Part shown: in pieces, positions 51,956-61,604 of the stretch
Numbering within the stretch: the first letter of the stretch is position 1
Layout: each line of letters begins with the position of its first letter
DNA from: Teratosphaeria epicoccoides
Lineage: Eukaryota; Ascomycota; Dothideomycetes; Mycosphaerellales; Teratosphaeriaceae
Assembly (NCBI GenBank): GCA_021401465.1
Contig: JADDMT010000002.1
Location: forward strand, 248,001 to 312,000
Direction: 5' to 3'
Length of the DNA stretch: 64,000 nt
Notes under the pieces: generated by a model
Seen by the model: the letters and a program-made list of their open reading frames with translations, nothing else
What the model was told of the DNA's origin: nothing
The model's database searches: none
Position numbers and translations under genes: made by a program

Positions 51956-52215
51956 AATGATGGAGTGATATTTTGTAGTGATGCGGTGTCAAGCAAGCCG
52001 CATCGTGGCAAAGTAGGAGAAGGAGCAGTTTACATATGACGGCATAAATAAACATGCTGGGAAGTCCGAGGTTGAAAGGCTGCCGTTTGATTGGCTGAAA
52101 ATGAAGACACCATAGCAACCGCTTGCTCCCGAACACTAACGCGTCGAATGCGATGATCATCTTGCAACACATGCATACATAGGTCAAAATAGAGGGCTTC
52201 TATAGCGGCGCAGGC
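51956..52215. promoter_or_regulatory. Bidirectional promoter of BRCT protein and separase
   Basis: Only 260 bp separate the two divergent start codons, so the genes must share regulatory DNA. It contains a perfect ACGCGT box (52139-52144) and an ATTGG, a reversed CCAAT box, at 52090-52094. Confidence 0.6.
52139..52150 (+). promoter_or_regulatory. MluI cell-cycle box in separase/BRCT promoter
   Basis: ACGCGTCGAATG, 77 bp upstream of the separase ATG and about 185 bp from the BRCT ATG. It is identical over 12 bases to the box upstream of nnf1 at 19757-19768. The MCB core is the known MBF site for G1/S genes in yeasts. Confidence 0.6.
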
Positions 52216-55200
52216 ATGCAGGCGGAGATTGAGAATGTCAAGTCGACGTTGTCAGACGGGACGGCATCAGAGGTCACTCTCAAAACATTGCAAAGCTTGC
52301 TCGACGTTCAGGATTCATCTCAGCAATTCGTCTCTGCAGCATCGAGCAGAACAACCGTTCCCAGATTGGGCAACTCTCGCGCATCTGCAACAGCCCCAAG
52401 GAAGCCAACGACAAAGATCCAATTGGTGGTTAAGAATCATGATGGCGGCAGCTTGTCGACCAAAACCAAACAAGCCTTCGCCACTGACATTGTCAACATA
52501 ACGCTGAAAGTTCTCACTGCCACAGCAAAGGCAAGACAGGCTGTCAGCAGAGATGCATCAACTATCCCGGCGCCTTTGAATGACGCTCAGAGTGTATCAA
52601 GGGCTCAACGAGCTCTGCAACCACTGTCTGGTAATACCACGCCGTCGCCTAAGAAGCCGGAGCTCAAGAAGGAGACCACCAAAGATACAATCAAAGGCGG
52701 TGCAGTAGCCGCCCAGTCTGGGCTTGCTGCAACGGCCGAATGTGCCTGCATAGCCTTTCAATACCTACTATCTGCGGATACGAAAGCATCTGGCGTCAAA
52801 GCGGGCCCCAAGTCGCAGCTGGAAAATGGGCTGCTTGCTCTCGCTGGACGATTAATTTCATTGCGTCAGGACGCTACGGCGGTCAAGTGTCTGCGCTTTT
52901 TAAAGCGGAGACTGGAACCTGCAGTGAGAGACAGACTAGGTGCACCGCCATCTCGACAAGCAGGCAGGGCCAAATCGACAGCTCAGCCAGAAAGGGCGAC
53001 ACTTGCAACGCTTCTGCATCTTGACCCTGCTATACTGACAACACCAGATGTCCTCGGCTTAGCAGTCTCACATCAGCACCTTGTATTGAAAATTATCGTC
53101 TTGACTAGAAACCCTGCGATCATTGAAGCAGTACACGAAGAAGTCGCGCCAAGTGCCGCCACAGCACCTTCAAACATCATAGTGGCACATGGAGAGCTCT
53201 CCGGTGATCTTGATAGAGCTGCTAAACAGCTTGAGTCACTGGCTTCGTCGATACTGTCGTTATGCCCAAGTGTGTCATCCGCAAGCGATGCGATCGCCAG
53301 CGATCCCAGGAACAGTATATCATCTGGAACTGCATTCAAGCTTCAGACCACGGCTTTGTGCATTCGACAGAAATGGTGGAAGATGGCTGGACATGACGCT
53401 GATTTGGAAAATGAGCTGCGTGGTCCATTCCTCAGATGTTTGACAGCACTGGTGCGCCGGACGTCTGATACGTCGTCCATGGCCTACGAGCTAGCCCAAA
53501 GTGCTTACGCCCAGCTGGATATTGCTTTGATGACAGCAGACAGTGACTTTGACTTTGAGTTCTGTCGCCTGATGGCCTCATTGGCCGACAGAACTGCGAC
53601 GCCGAGCGAGGCCGCCCGATGGATCGATAGGATGAGTGAATCCTGCGAGGATAGCGATGCTCGGCGCGCGCGCGCTGTCGCATGCCTAGCTGAGCGGTTG
53701 CGAGTACGAGCTTTGTCAAAGAAAGGGCCCAGAGATAATGAGCTGTTAAGGTTAGAAATGGAGGATCTATCGCAACGTATGAAAACTTCGTTGGCTGGGC
53801 AGGGTACAGATCACGACTTCCTGTTATCCGCGTTGAGCCACTTGCTCGGCGTTCAAACGGGCAATTGGTACAGTGACCTCGACTATGCTACGCTCCAGAG
53901 GTTGACGGCCCGTGCTGCGGGCTTTGCACAGCGCTACGCTCGCTCCTACCCAGGCAAGAACACTGAACAAGCTCTGGCTATAACACTCTGTGCGCTGAGA
54001 TGTAGCAGCACACCTGAACATCTAGATTTCTGGCTGTCAAAGGATACCATTCGGCTGCTCATCAAGGTTGGAAGCCTAGACGTGATTACGATGGCGGCGT
54101 CTTCCAGACCATTGAACGTGGCGTGGACGAGCTCCAGCAACGCAGTCGCACTTGGCCGGGTACTCAACGCTCTACTCCTTGGGGCTGTCAGGAAGCATGG
54201 CAAAGAAACATTCTTCGACGACGAAAATGTAGCAGACATGGCAAGAGCAACGCTGCTGGAATGGCAACTGTCATACGCGATCGACCTTGCTGGCCGCCCC
54301 AAGTACCATGATTGGCTGCGCAGCTGCATTGGCGACATGATGCGGACACTGTCAAAACTATATGTGGCCCACCAGCATCCGATACGGCGTGCAAGGGTTG
54401 CGGCTTGCGCTTTCAGACTCCGTAGCAGTCATCCCGATCTACTACCTCCACATATGTTGAAGACGTGGGAGGCCGAGATCCTTTTTGACGAGAAGCAGCT
54501 CGGAGAGGATGAAGGTCTTCGACCCTACCTGGCGGATGTTAAAGCCTGCCTCGCTGTCTCCAAAGCATTTTGCGGCGACGCCCCACAAATAGAAAGCCTG
54601 ATTCCAGCCATTCGAGTCTGGAAGTCAATCATCATAGGCTCCAATGCTCCGGGAGACATCCACAGCAAGGTCGAAGATTGCAGCAGACTGTGGTCGATTC
54701 TGCAATCTGTTGCTGACTATATGTCTGTGACAGGACATATGGCGAGGATAGCTGTACTGCGTGTCCTGACAACTCTATCTGACCTGGTAGGGACAACTCA
54801 ACAACAGGCTATGGCGAAAGGCAAGCTATCTCACGCGTATCTGGAGATTGGCCATGCTGAAAAGGCCGAGCTCGCATTCTCGAGGAGTGAGGGTCATTGT
54901 CGAGAAGGGGACACTCCGCTTGTGGCACAGTTGCTTCTGCATACAGAATACGCGGAGTATGCCTTGGCTACTGATAAAGTGGATGCTGCCCATGATCATC
55001 TAGCCATAGCACAGGCTTTGAGAGCACGTCTGCCTCCCGAAAGCATTCCACGACACGACCGCAGAACGTACGAAGCCCTGCATGTACGGGCTTACCTCAC
55101 CAGATCAACGATTGATCGCAGTAAAGGAGGTCCGCAAGACGCGTTGGAAGCTGCTAAACGCGCCGTGCAATTGGCTAGTGGCATCTGGAGGACCCTTGAG

Positions 55201-58200
55201 CGCTCGACTGGATGCGAAGATCGGACCGCCAAATCAGAGCATCACGAGGCCGAAGCCTCGGACATTCAGCGCTTGACTACAGGTGTCAGCAAACTCCAGC
55301 TCACCCCGAAGGATGACCAGAAGGATCTTGATAGCACAGGCCCAAATGACCGTGGTGCTGCCTTTTGGCCGATCTTGCCATTGATGTGCAAAGCACTGCA
55401 CCAACTCTCCGACTTGTACGCGGATCATGGCCTGTTCGAGGAGGCAGATATATACTTGAAGCGTGCAATTGAGCTTGCAGAGAGAGTCAAAGCGAGCACG
55501 ATCCTGTGTCAATCGCTGTGCCGTCGCTGCCGTCTGCTGGTCTCGGCTGGTGACATACAAAAAGCTGAACTGTGTCTGACAAGAGCGGAAGAGATCGATG
55601 TCGTAGATTGGCCTTTGCTCGATGCCGAGCGACGGTCCGCGAAAGCGGCCCTTCGCGCGGCAAAGGGCGAGGCCAAGCAAGCGATACAAGCCTATGATCA
55701 GGCTGTTAGTCTGCTCGATAATGCTCGTTTGTCGACATATCTCGCCAAGCTGGAGACTCTGGGAGAGCAGATCCATGAGCCGGCGAAGCAATCGCACGCT
55801 TTTGCCGTTGACCCATCATCGCAGCCTGTGCGCCCCAAGTCAATCAAAAATGCCCGCGCACCTGCCAAGAAGACGGCGATCAAGAAGTCAGTAGTGCGGG
55901 CGAGCAATGCCAAAGTCACGCCGCCATGTACTACGGAAAGGGAGGCAGGCGAGTGCTACCTGTTGGCGAAGTTCATCGACGAGCTTGTGATAGAGAAGTC
56001 GTTGCTGTGCCTGCAATCGGACTCACGGAGCGGAGCTGCTGATCTGGTAGCGCAGATGCCCACTTGTACTACCCGCGATCTTCGCCAACACCGCTTTCAG
56101 TTCCACGTCTTGATGCAGAAAGCTTCGGCAGCACTGCAATCAGACCTGTCTTACAACATGCTTCCTGAATCGACCATTGCTTTTCCCTCTTTTTCCAAAA
56201 CATCTAGGATATCATCGCAAGCTGGACGATCAAGGTCATCGCTGCTCTTGCCCACGTCCGCAGAACAAGCTCCCGTCAAAAGCATGTCAAAAGCGTCTGC
56301 GCGAAAAGCCCAAGAAATCGAGGGTTTTCATGCAACCTTGCAAGCCGCCAAGGATTGTGTCTCGCAGGCCTCCTCGTCGATGTATGGCTTGAGCACGACA
56401 GTGGACACGCATCGGTTTGGTTCAATGCAGTCAAATGTTGCGATGCTACTTTCAGCATCTTCTTTGAAGCAGCCAAACGGATATCTGCATCCAACGCGGC
56501 AGGCCTTGGATATTGAGCTGCCGCGAATGTATGCGTGGCAGTGCGAGATATCAACGGTCCTCGTCGATCAGGCATCAAGGACGGACACTGCGCCTTTCGC
56601 GTGGCCACAAGCAGCTCTGCAGAGTGATCATATACCCTTGACAGCTGCGGCATTCCAGGAGAATTACATTGACATCTTGCCAAGCACTTGGACGGCTTTA
56701 TCATTGACACTCGATGAGGACACCACCGAGTTGTACGCTACTCGATACCGCGCCGGCCAATTGCCCTTCATTTTGCGCCTGCCCTTCGCAAGACACAGAG
56801 AGGACGAGGAAGATCAGCAGATCTTTGACTACCACTGCGGTAAAGCTGAGCTGAAGGATATCATTCAGGCCTCTGACTACACCTGCCACAGCACAGGTAA
56901 CATGGACGCGAAAGGTGCCAAAAGCGACTGGTGGGTCAAGCGAGAAGAATTGGATCGTCGCCTTCATGAGCTTCTTATTAACATGGAGAACATCTGGTTC
57001 GGCGGTTTCAAGGGGATCATGTCACCGCAAAGACGATACTCAGATCTGCTTGCTCAGTTCAGCAAGTCTTTCGATGATATCCTTGCGCGATACTTGCCCT
57101 CAAGAAGAAGTACGAAAGGTCGGCAGGAAGCAGTAACACTGGACTACAATGTTCTTGAACTATTCGTTGGTCTGGGCCACGACTCAGATGGTGCTGTCGA
57201 TATGGATGAGCCGTTGGCGGATCTGCTCTATTTCGTTGTCGACATGCTGCAGTTCAGCGGTGAGCGGAATGCCTACGATGAGATCGACTTTGACGGTATG
57301 GCTGTGGACGTCCTCGATGCGCTTCGTTCATACCACGATGCTGTACCAGATGACCGAGCGAACAGTCACCTGATTCTGGTGCTTGACAAACGATTGCAAG
57401 CTTTCCCGTGGGAAAGCATGTCATGTCTCGAAGGTGCGAGCGTGAGCAGGGTTGGCAATCTGCAGTCCCTTCGAGAGCGCATCGTGACCATGCGAACACA
57501 GTGGTCCAATGCCCGAGTTCAAGACAGGTATCAGGTCAGTCGGATGGGCGGTACATACATCTTGAATCCGTCGAAGGATTTGAAGGGAACAGAGGCAATG
57601 CTGTCGCCGTCGCTTGCGATCTTGAGCACTGGCCGGGGCTCGTGGACATCCATTGTGCAACAGGTGCCTAGCGAGAATGACTTCAGCTCGGCACTCTCGG
57701 ATTCGTCGATCCTGCTTTATTTTGGACATGGTTCTGGGGCACAGTATATGAGACCACGCAATATCAAGAAGCTGAACAAGTGCAGCGAAGTAGTCTGGCT
57801 CATGGGCTGCTCGTCCGGTGCTGTCAAAGAGCATGGCGAGCTGGAGCCGTCCGCTGTACCGCTTGCTTATCTCATGGCTGGAACGAAGCACACGTCTTTC
57901 GTCGATACAAACTACGATGAGGCTCGAACTGCTGACGGCAAATGCCTGGCTGTTGTAGCCACTCTCTGGGACGTGACAGACAAGGACATCGACCGCTTCT
58001 CGCTCGCCATGGGCGAAAAGTGGGGCCTCTTCAAGCCTTCAGAAGGGTCAAAGCTGCCGCCCAAGACTCCTCGCAAACGCACGCCGATGGCGATCACGTC
58101 TTCGCCACAGAAGGTTCCGAAGACGCCTAAAACCCCGAGGGTTGCGAAGACACCTGCCAAAGCTTCGGCTAGGAGCCGGAGTGTGAGCAGAGTGAGGCAG

Positions 58201-58326
58201 GTGGATGATGGAAACAAGAGCAGCTTGGTGGCAGCTGTATCCAAGAGTAGAGATGCGTGTTATCTGCGGTATTTGAATGGGGCTGCGCCTGTGGTATATG
58301 GTGTGCCTGTATATCTTGGGGACTGA
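52216..58326 (+). CDS. ESP1: Separase (peptidase family C50)
   Basis: A caspase-like cysteine protease that cleaves the cohesin kleisin at anaphase onset. A single exon of 2036 residues, normal for fungal separases. The N-terminal 1500 residues are alpha-helical repeat-like scaffold (for example LPLMCKALHQLSDLYADHGL with TPR-like helix pairs) that binds securin. The protease domain occupies about residues 1600-2036. The catalytic pair is present: His1838 in LYFGHGSGAQY and Cys1865 in VWLMGCSSGAVKEHG. They are followed by PLAYLMAGT and VVATLWDVTDKDIDRF. Between the catalytic core and the final SRDACYLRYLNGAAPVVYGV there is a Lys/Thr/Pro-rich basic insert with many TP sites (PKTPRKRTP, PKTPKTPRVAKTP), a plausible CDK target and nuclear signal. 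Divergent from the BRCT gene, with a cell-cycle box in the shared promoter. Confidence 0.97.
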   Translation: MQAEIENVKSTLSDGTASEVTLKTLQSLLDVQDSSQQFVSAASSRTTVPRLGNSRASATAPRKPTTKIQLVVKNHDGGSLSTKTKQAFATDIVNITLKVLTATAKARQAVSRDASTIPAPLNDAQSVSRAQRALQPLSGNTTPSPKKPELKKETTKDTIKGGAVAAQSGLAATAECACIAFQYLLSADTKASGVKAGPKSQLENGLLALAGRLISLRQDATAVKCLRFLKRRLEPAVRDRLGAPPSRQAGRAKSTAQPERATLATLLHLDPAILTTPDVLGLAVSHQHLVLKIIVLTRNPAIIEAVHEEVAPSAATAPSNIIVAHGELSGDLDRAAKQLESLASSILSLCPSVSSASDAIASDPRNSISSGTAFKLQTTALCIRQKWWKMAGHDADLENELRGPFLRCLTALVRRTSDTSSMAYELAQSAYAQLDIALMTADSDFDFEFCRLMASLADRTATPSEAARWIDRMSESCEDSDARRARAVACLAERLRVRALSKKGPRDNELLRLEMEDLSQRMKTSLAGQGTDHDFLLSALSHLLGVQTGNWYSDLDYATLQRLTARAAGFAQRYARSYPGKNTEQALAITLCALRCSSTPEHLDFWLSKDTIRLLIKVGSLDVITMAASSRPLNVAWTSSSNAVALGRVLNALLLGAVRKHGKETFFDDENVADMARATLLEWQLSYAIDLAGRPKYHDWLRSCIGDMMRTLSKLYVAHQHPIRRARVAACAFRLRSSHPDLLPPHMLKTWEAEILFDEKQLGEDEGLRPYLADVKACLAVSKAFCGDAPQIESLIPAIRVWKSIIIGSNAPGDIHSKVEDCSRLWSILQSVADYMSVTGHMARIAVLRVLTTLSDLVGTTQQQAMAKGKLSHAYLEIGHAEKAELAFSRSEGHCREGDTPLVAQLLLHTEYAEYALATDKVDAAHDHLAIAQALRARLPPESIPRHDRRTYEALHVRAYLTRSTIDRSKGGPQDALEAAKRAVQLASGIWRTLERSTGCEDRTAKSEHHEAEASDIQRLTTGVSKLQLTPKDDQKDLDSTGPNDRGAAFWPILPLMCKALHQLSDLYADHGLFEEADIYLKRAIELAERVKASTILCQSLCRRCRLLVSAGDIQKAELCLTRAEEIDVVDWPLLDAERRSAKAALRAAKGEAKQAIQAYDQAVSLLDNARLSTYLAKLETLGEQIHEPAKQSHAFAVDPSSQPVRPKSIKNARAPAKKTAIKKSVVRASNAKVTPPCTTEREAGECYLLAKFIDELVIEKSLLCLQSDSRSGAADLVAQMPTCTTRDLRQHRFQFHVLMQKASAALQSDLSYNMLPESTIAFPSFSKTSRISSQAGRSRSSLLLPTSAEQAPVKSMSKASARKAQEIEGFHATLQAAKDCVSQASSSMYGLSTTVDTHRFGSMQSNVAMLLSASSLKQPNGYLHPTRQALDIELPRMYAWQCEISTVLVDQASRTDTAPFAWPQAALQSDHIPLTAAAFQENYIDILPSTWTALSLTLDEDTTELYATRYRAGQLPFILRLPFARHREDEEDQQIFDYHCGKAELKDIIQASDYTCHSTGNMDAKGAKSDWWVKREELDRRLHELLINMENIWFGGFKGIMSPQRRYSDLLAQFSKSFDDILARYLPSRRSTKGRQEAVTLDYNVLELFVGLGHDSDGAVDMDEPLADLLYFVVDMLQFSGERNAYDEIDFDGMAVDVLDALRSYHDAVPDDRANSHLILVLDKRLQAFPWESMSCLEGASVSRVGNLQSLRERIVTMRTQWSNARVQDRYQVSRMGGTYILNPSKDLKGTEAMLSPSLAILSTGRGSWTSIVQQVPSENDFSSALSDSSILLYFGHGSGAQYMRPRNIKKLNKCSEVVWLMGCSSGAVKEHGELEPSAVPLAYLMAGTKHTSFVDTNYDEARTADGKCLAVVATLWDVTDKDIDRFSLAMGEKWGLFKPSEGSKLPPKTPRKRTPMAITSSPQKVPKTPKTPRVAKTPAKASARSRSVSRVRQVDDGNKSSLVAAVSKSRDACYLRYLNGAAPVVYGVPVYLGD

Positions 58327-58700
58327 GGAGGTCTGATGTTGTTGGTTGTTCGTGTACCTGGAACCTGACATTCCTCATGCGCCATATGCGATCTCTGCCT
58401 CTGTGTTGCATGTGCATTGTGCCTCCTTCGATGATGCCTCCGTACCTTCCCGGCCTACCCCCTAGGACGTCGACTTTAGACAAAAAGCTTTTGTCCCATG
58501 ACTTTTTGAAAACTGCCACGGCGTCGCAGCCTCGCGTTTCCGCACTCTGACAACTTCCTTCTTCCCAACGATATCATCATCCACTTCATCACAACATCTT
58601 CGCTTGGATATCTGGAGCTGCTCACTGGTCGCGCATTGACAGTGTGACCACATACTAATCTCCTGCGCCCAGTTCAACGCGAACCCTAGCTCCAGCAACC
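58327..58700. promoter_or_regulatory. Spacer holding separase 3' flank and RRM-gene promoter
   Basis: 374 bp, pyrimidine-rich near 58550-58690, typical of a fungal core promoter and 5' leader. No gene. Confidence 0.45.
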
Positions 58701-59905
58701 ATGGCGGACATGGACACGTACAACGACGAGCCGCGTCAGTTCGAAGGTACCTTCTGACCCCCACCTCGCTGCGGACACGCACAGCAGCTCCGATTGTAGA
58801 GGGATAGTGAGCTACACTTGTGGCGTCATCTCTCGAACGGATGGTCAGTCCGGTGGGAGCTCAAGCTAACAGCGCGTGCTGTAGACGACCGCGACTACCC
58901 ACAAGACCGCAACCGCTCTCGCTCCCCTGACCGCGGTGACCGCGGCGGCGACGACTCTCGAATCCGCGACGAGCCCACCAACGGCCGTGATGACCGGTAA
59001 TGCTCACCTGCGAACAAGGCAGCCGCAAGTCGGGAGCTGACAGAGTAGCAGTGGCCCACCACCAGAGCGCAACGGCGACGGCGACCACTCGGTCAACCCC
59101 GGCTCCAACCTGTTCGTCACGGGCATCCACCCGCGTCTCACCGAGGAAGAGATCAGCCGATTGTTTGAGAAGTACGGCCAGGTCGAGAAGTGCAACATTA
59201 TGCGTGATCCACACACTCGCGAGTCTCGCGGTTTCGGCTTTGTCAAAATGGTGACCGCTGAGGAGGCCGACGCTGCCAAGGATGGTTTGCAAGGCGAGGT
59301 CTATGAGGGCCGCACTCTCAGCATCGAGAAGGCGCGTCGCGCCAGGCCACGTACGCCTACGCCGGGGAAATACTTCGGGCCACCCAAGAGAGGTTCGCCA
59401 CCTCCATTTCCGCCACCAATTCCCTATCCAGCATTTACCGCACCTTCCCCCGTTCAGCCACGCTTTGTTGGTGACTATGCTACTGTAGAACGAGTGGTGG
59501 CTTTTTGGCTTTGCTGACACGATCAACAGACGAGCCTCCGCGCCGTGGTGGAGGAGGCGGCTACCGTGAGCGCTACGACGTAAGCACGGTAAAATGCCCC
59601 TATCGAAACTGAACTTTGCTGATTGCGAACAGGACCGCGGTGGATACGGCAGGCGTGACGACCACCGCGGTGGATACCGCGACCGCTACGACGACCGTGG
59701 CTACCGCAGCCGTGACGACTACCCGCCGCGCGACCGCTACCGCGAGGACCGCTACGACCGCCGTGGCGGAGGTGGCTATGGTGGCTACGACCGTGCTCCA
59801 CGTGGCCCGCCTCCGGACGCTGCTGGCTATGGTGCGCGTGATGCTGCTGCTGGTGACGCTCCGCCGGCTCGTGGCTACGACGAGCGCCCACGTCGCTACG
59901 ACTAA
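58701..59905 (+). CDS. SR-type RNA-binding protein with one RRM (transformer-2-like)
   Basis: A splicing-related RNA-binding protein, probably nuclear. Exons are 58701-58746, 58885-58996, 59049-59470, 59530-59579 and 59633-59905, giving 300 residues in frame. The N-terminus is acidic then Arg/Asp/Ser-rich (DRNRSRSPDRGDRGGDD). The single RRM at about residues 70-145 has RNP2 LFVTGI and RNP1 SRGFGFVKM, with TEEEISRLFEKYGQVEKCNI between. After KYFGPPKR comes an optional Pro-rich segment, then EPPRRGGGGGYRERYD and a long RGG/RY-D tail ending RPRRYD. The RRM with flanking RS and RGG regions matches transformer-2/SR-like proteins of ascomycetes. A donor at 59393 (GTTCGC) instead of 59471 (GTGACT) would remove 26 codons without a frame change. 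The first intron is long, at 138 bp. Confidence 0.87.
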
Positions 59906-61604
59906 GCTGAGCACAGCACTATAACTGCGTCTAAACTAATCTTTCAGGCTCAGTTACCCACGCTCTTGTCAAGACGGCTGGCTGCCAGGCTAGAAAGGCT
60001 GAGACTGCGACGAGTCGGCAAGAGGATCGGCATTTCGGAATCGGCACTTCGGCCTTGTACTACTACAGTTCCTTGACTTCTGGGTGCGACCTTGCAATAC
60101 TGTGTTACTATCGGCGGGCTAAAAGGCGGCAAAGCAAAGCGGCGTTCGACGGAGTCAGCAGCAGCAAGCTTCACACCTTGCGTCAAGCAGCAAGCAAGTG
60201 GACAGCACTCGATGTGCCTTCACACACCTTCCATAGAATGGGATCAGACAACTTCTTCCTCATCGCCTCGTGACCGGGTCGACGTCGCATCAGCATTACG
60301 GTAACACCACTTCATTTTGACGCCTTCGCAAGCAGCACTACATTTCGACGCGATCAGTGGCAATCAGCTGCCATTGCATTTTTCCCATCTTCTTCCGACA
60401 CTGCACTCTCGCCGTCAAGCTTGGAGCTGGGGCTCGCAGTGCCCTGTTCTTCAACTGCACCAATAGTCCAGCGCTCCTGTCATCCTCCGTTCTCGCCATC
60501 ACACCTCATCGATTGATAAGCCAGCATCGCTACTTGAGACTTTGCGCCGCGACATCCAGTATCGAATTGAACACCATGTCCCCCAGTGGAATGCGCGGCA
60601 CCATTCGCAACGCATTGACCACTTCGCTGCATCGATAAGGTTACGCAGCAGTTTGCTTGCATGCGGGCTGCATTCCAAACACGATGATCCCTGTTTGCGA
60701 CGAACGCTGACGGCTAGTACAGGTTGAATCGCAATTCGACAGCCATGTCACGTACACGCCAGGCCTCGTGGTAATGATGCTTTTCATGTTGTTGCAGGGG
60801 AATCTCTGAAGCCCAGGGCGTCATCGGCACGATCGTTCGTACATTGTCCCACAGCCTGTTGCTTTGGCGTTGCTTTGACGGTGCTTTGACCGGTCCAAGC
60901 ATGGCTGTGACTGCTGCAAGGAGTCATGCAAGACCAGATTGCAAGCAAAACAAAGGTAAGAGATTTCTTCGTGGGATATAAGCTTGCATGGCTTTTGCTC
61001 GCTGTGACTGAAGACAGCTTGTATCGAAGCATGAGGTTGGTTGATGGTATTGGCGTAGATAGCGATGGATAGTGTATGACTCCAACGCATTCGTACATGA
61101 GCCTGCTACTGAACTATCGAAATGAGGTGTGCTCAAGCGATTGCCCTTCGTGAAAAAAGCTGACCGAAATGATCCGGAAGTGAATGTCAAACAGTACTAG
61201 CATCTACTTCGGAGACGAGCGCAATAACGTGTACAGAATAGGTGCCAGAGAAGGGGGGGGGAAGGGGGGGCCTACATGTAAATTTAGTTAGGGAGCCGCG
61301 TGCATCAAGTGGAGCTAAGATTGGTCGGTTTTGTTGACTGCGGATCTCGAAGAGCCGCGTCACTAGGGAACTGCTACATCAATTCGGTGACCATGGCTTA
61401 CTACTTTGATTCCAACTTCTCTCGCTTTCATTTGCTCATACCTTGACGTATCTCACGGTCAATCGCGAATCAAGTCAGTCAATGGCCTGCCTCCACGCCC
61501 TGGCCATCATCGCGACCGAGACCTCCTAGTACGACCTCAGCGCCGCGATCATCGCCGCGTCCACCTTCCTCCTCCTTACCACGCCGCTCCTCCGCCGCTC
61601 TAGC
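59906..61604. other. 1.7 kb intergenic region upstream of DUF3431 gene
   Basis: No coding frame with family features on either strand. It contains the RRM 3' flank, a G-run element at 61253-61270, and the DUF3431 promoter, with a C-rich leader near 61480-61600. Confidence 0.5.
61253..61270 (+). repeat. Two G-runs (G9-AA-G7)
   Basis: Nine G at 61253-61261, AA, then seven G at 61264-61270, about 335 bp upstream of the DUF3431 ATG. The tract could form a G-quadruplex or be an unstable homopolymer; a functional role is not shown. Confidence 0.7.

Noticed and set aside
51228..51968. Long plus-strand ORF (246 codons)
   Set aside because: It is the antisense shadow of the Lys/Arg/Ala-rich N-terminus of the BRCT gene; composition is explained by codon bias and no family features are present.
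59393..59470. Taking the GTTCGC site as the only donor of the RRM intron
   Set aside because: GTGACT at 59471 gives a normal 59 bp intron with a CTGAC branch; the earlier site is kept only as a possible alternative.
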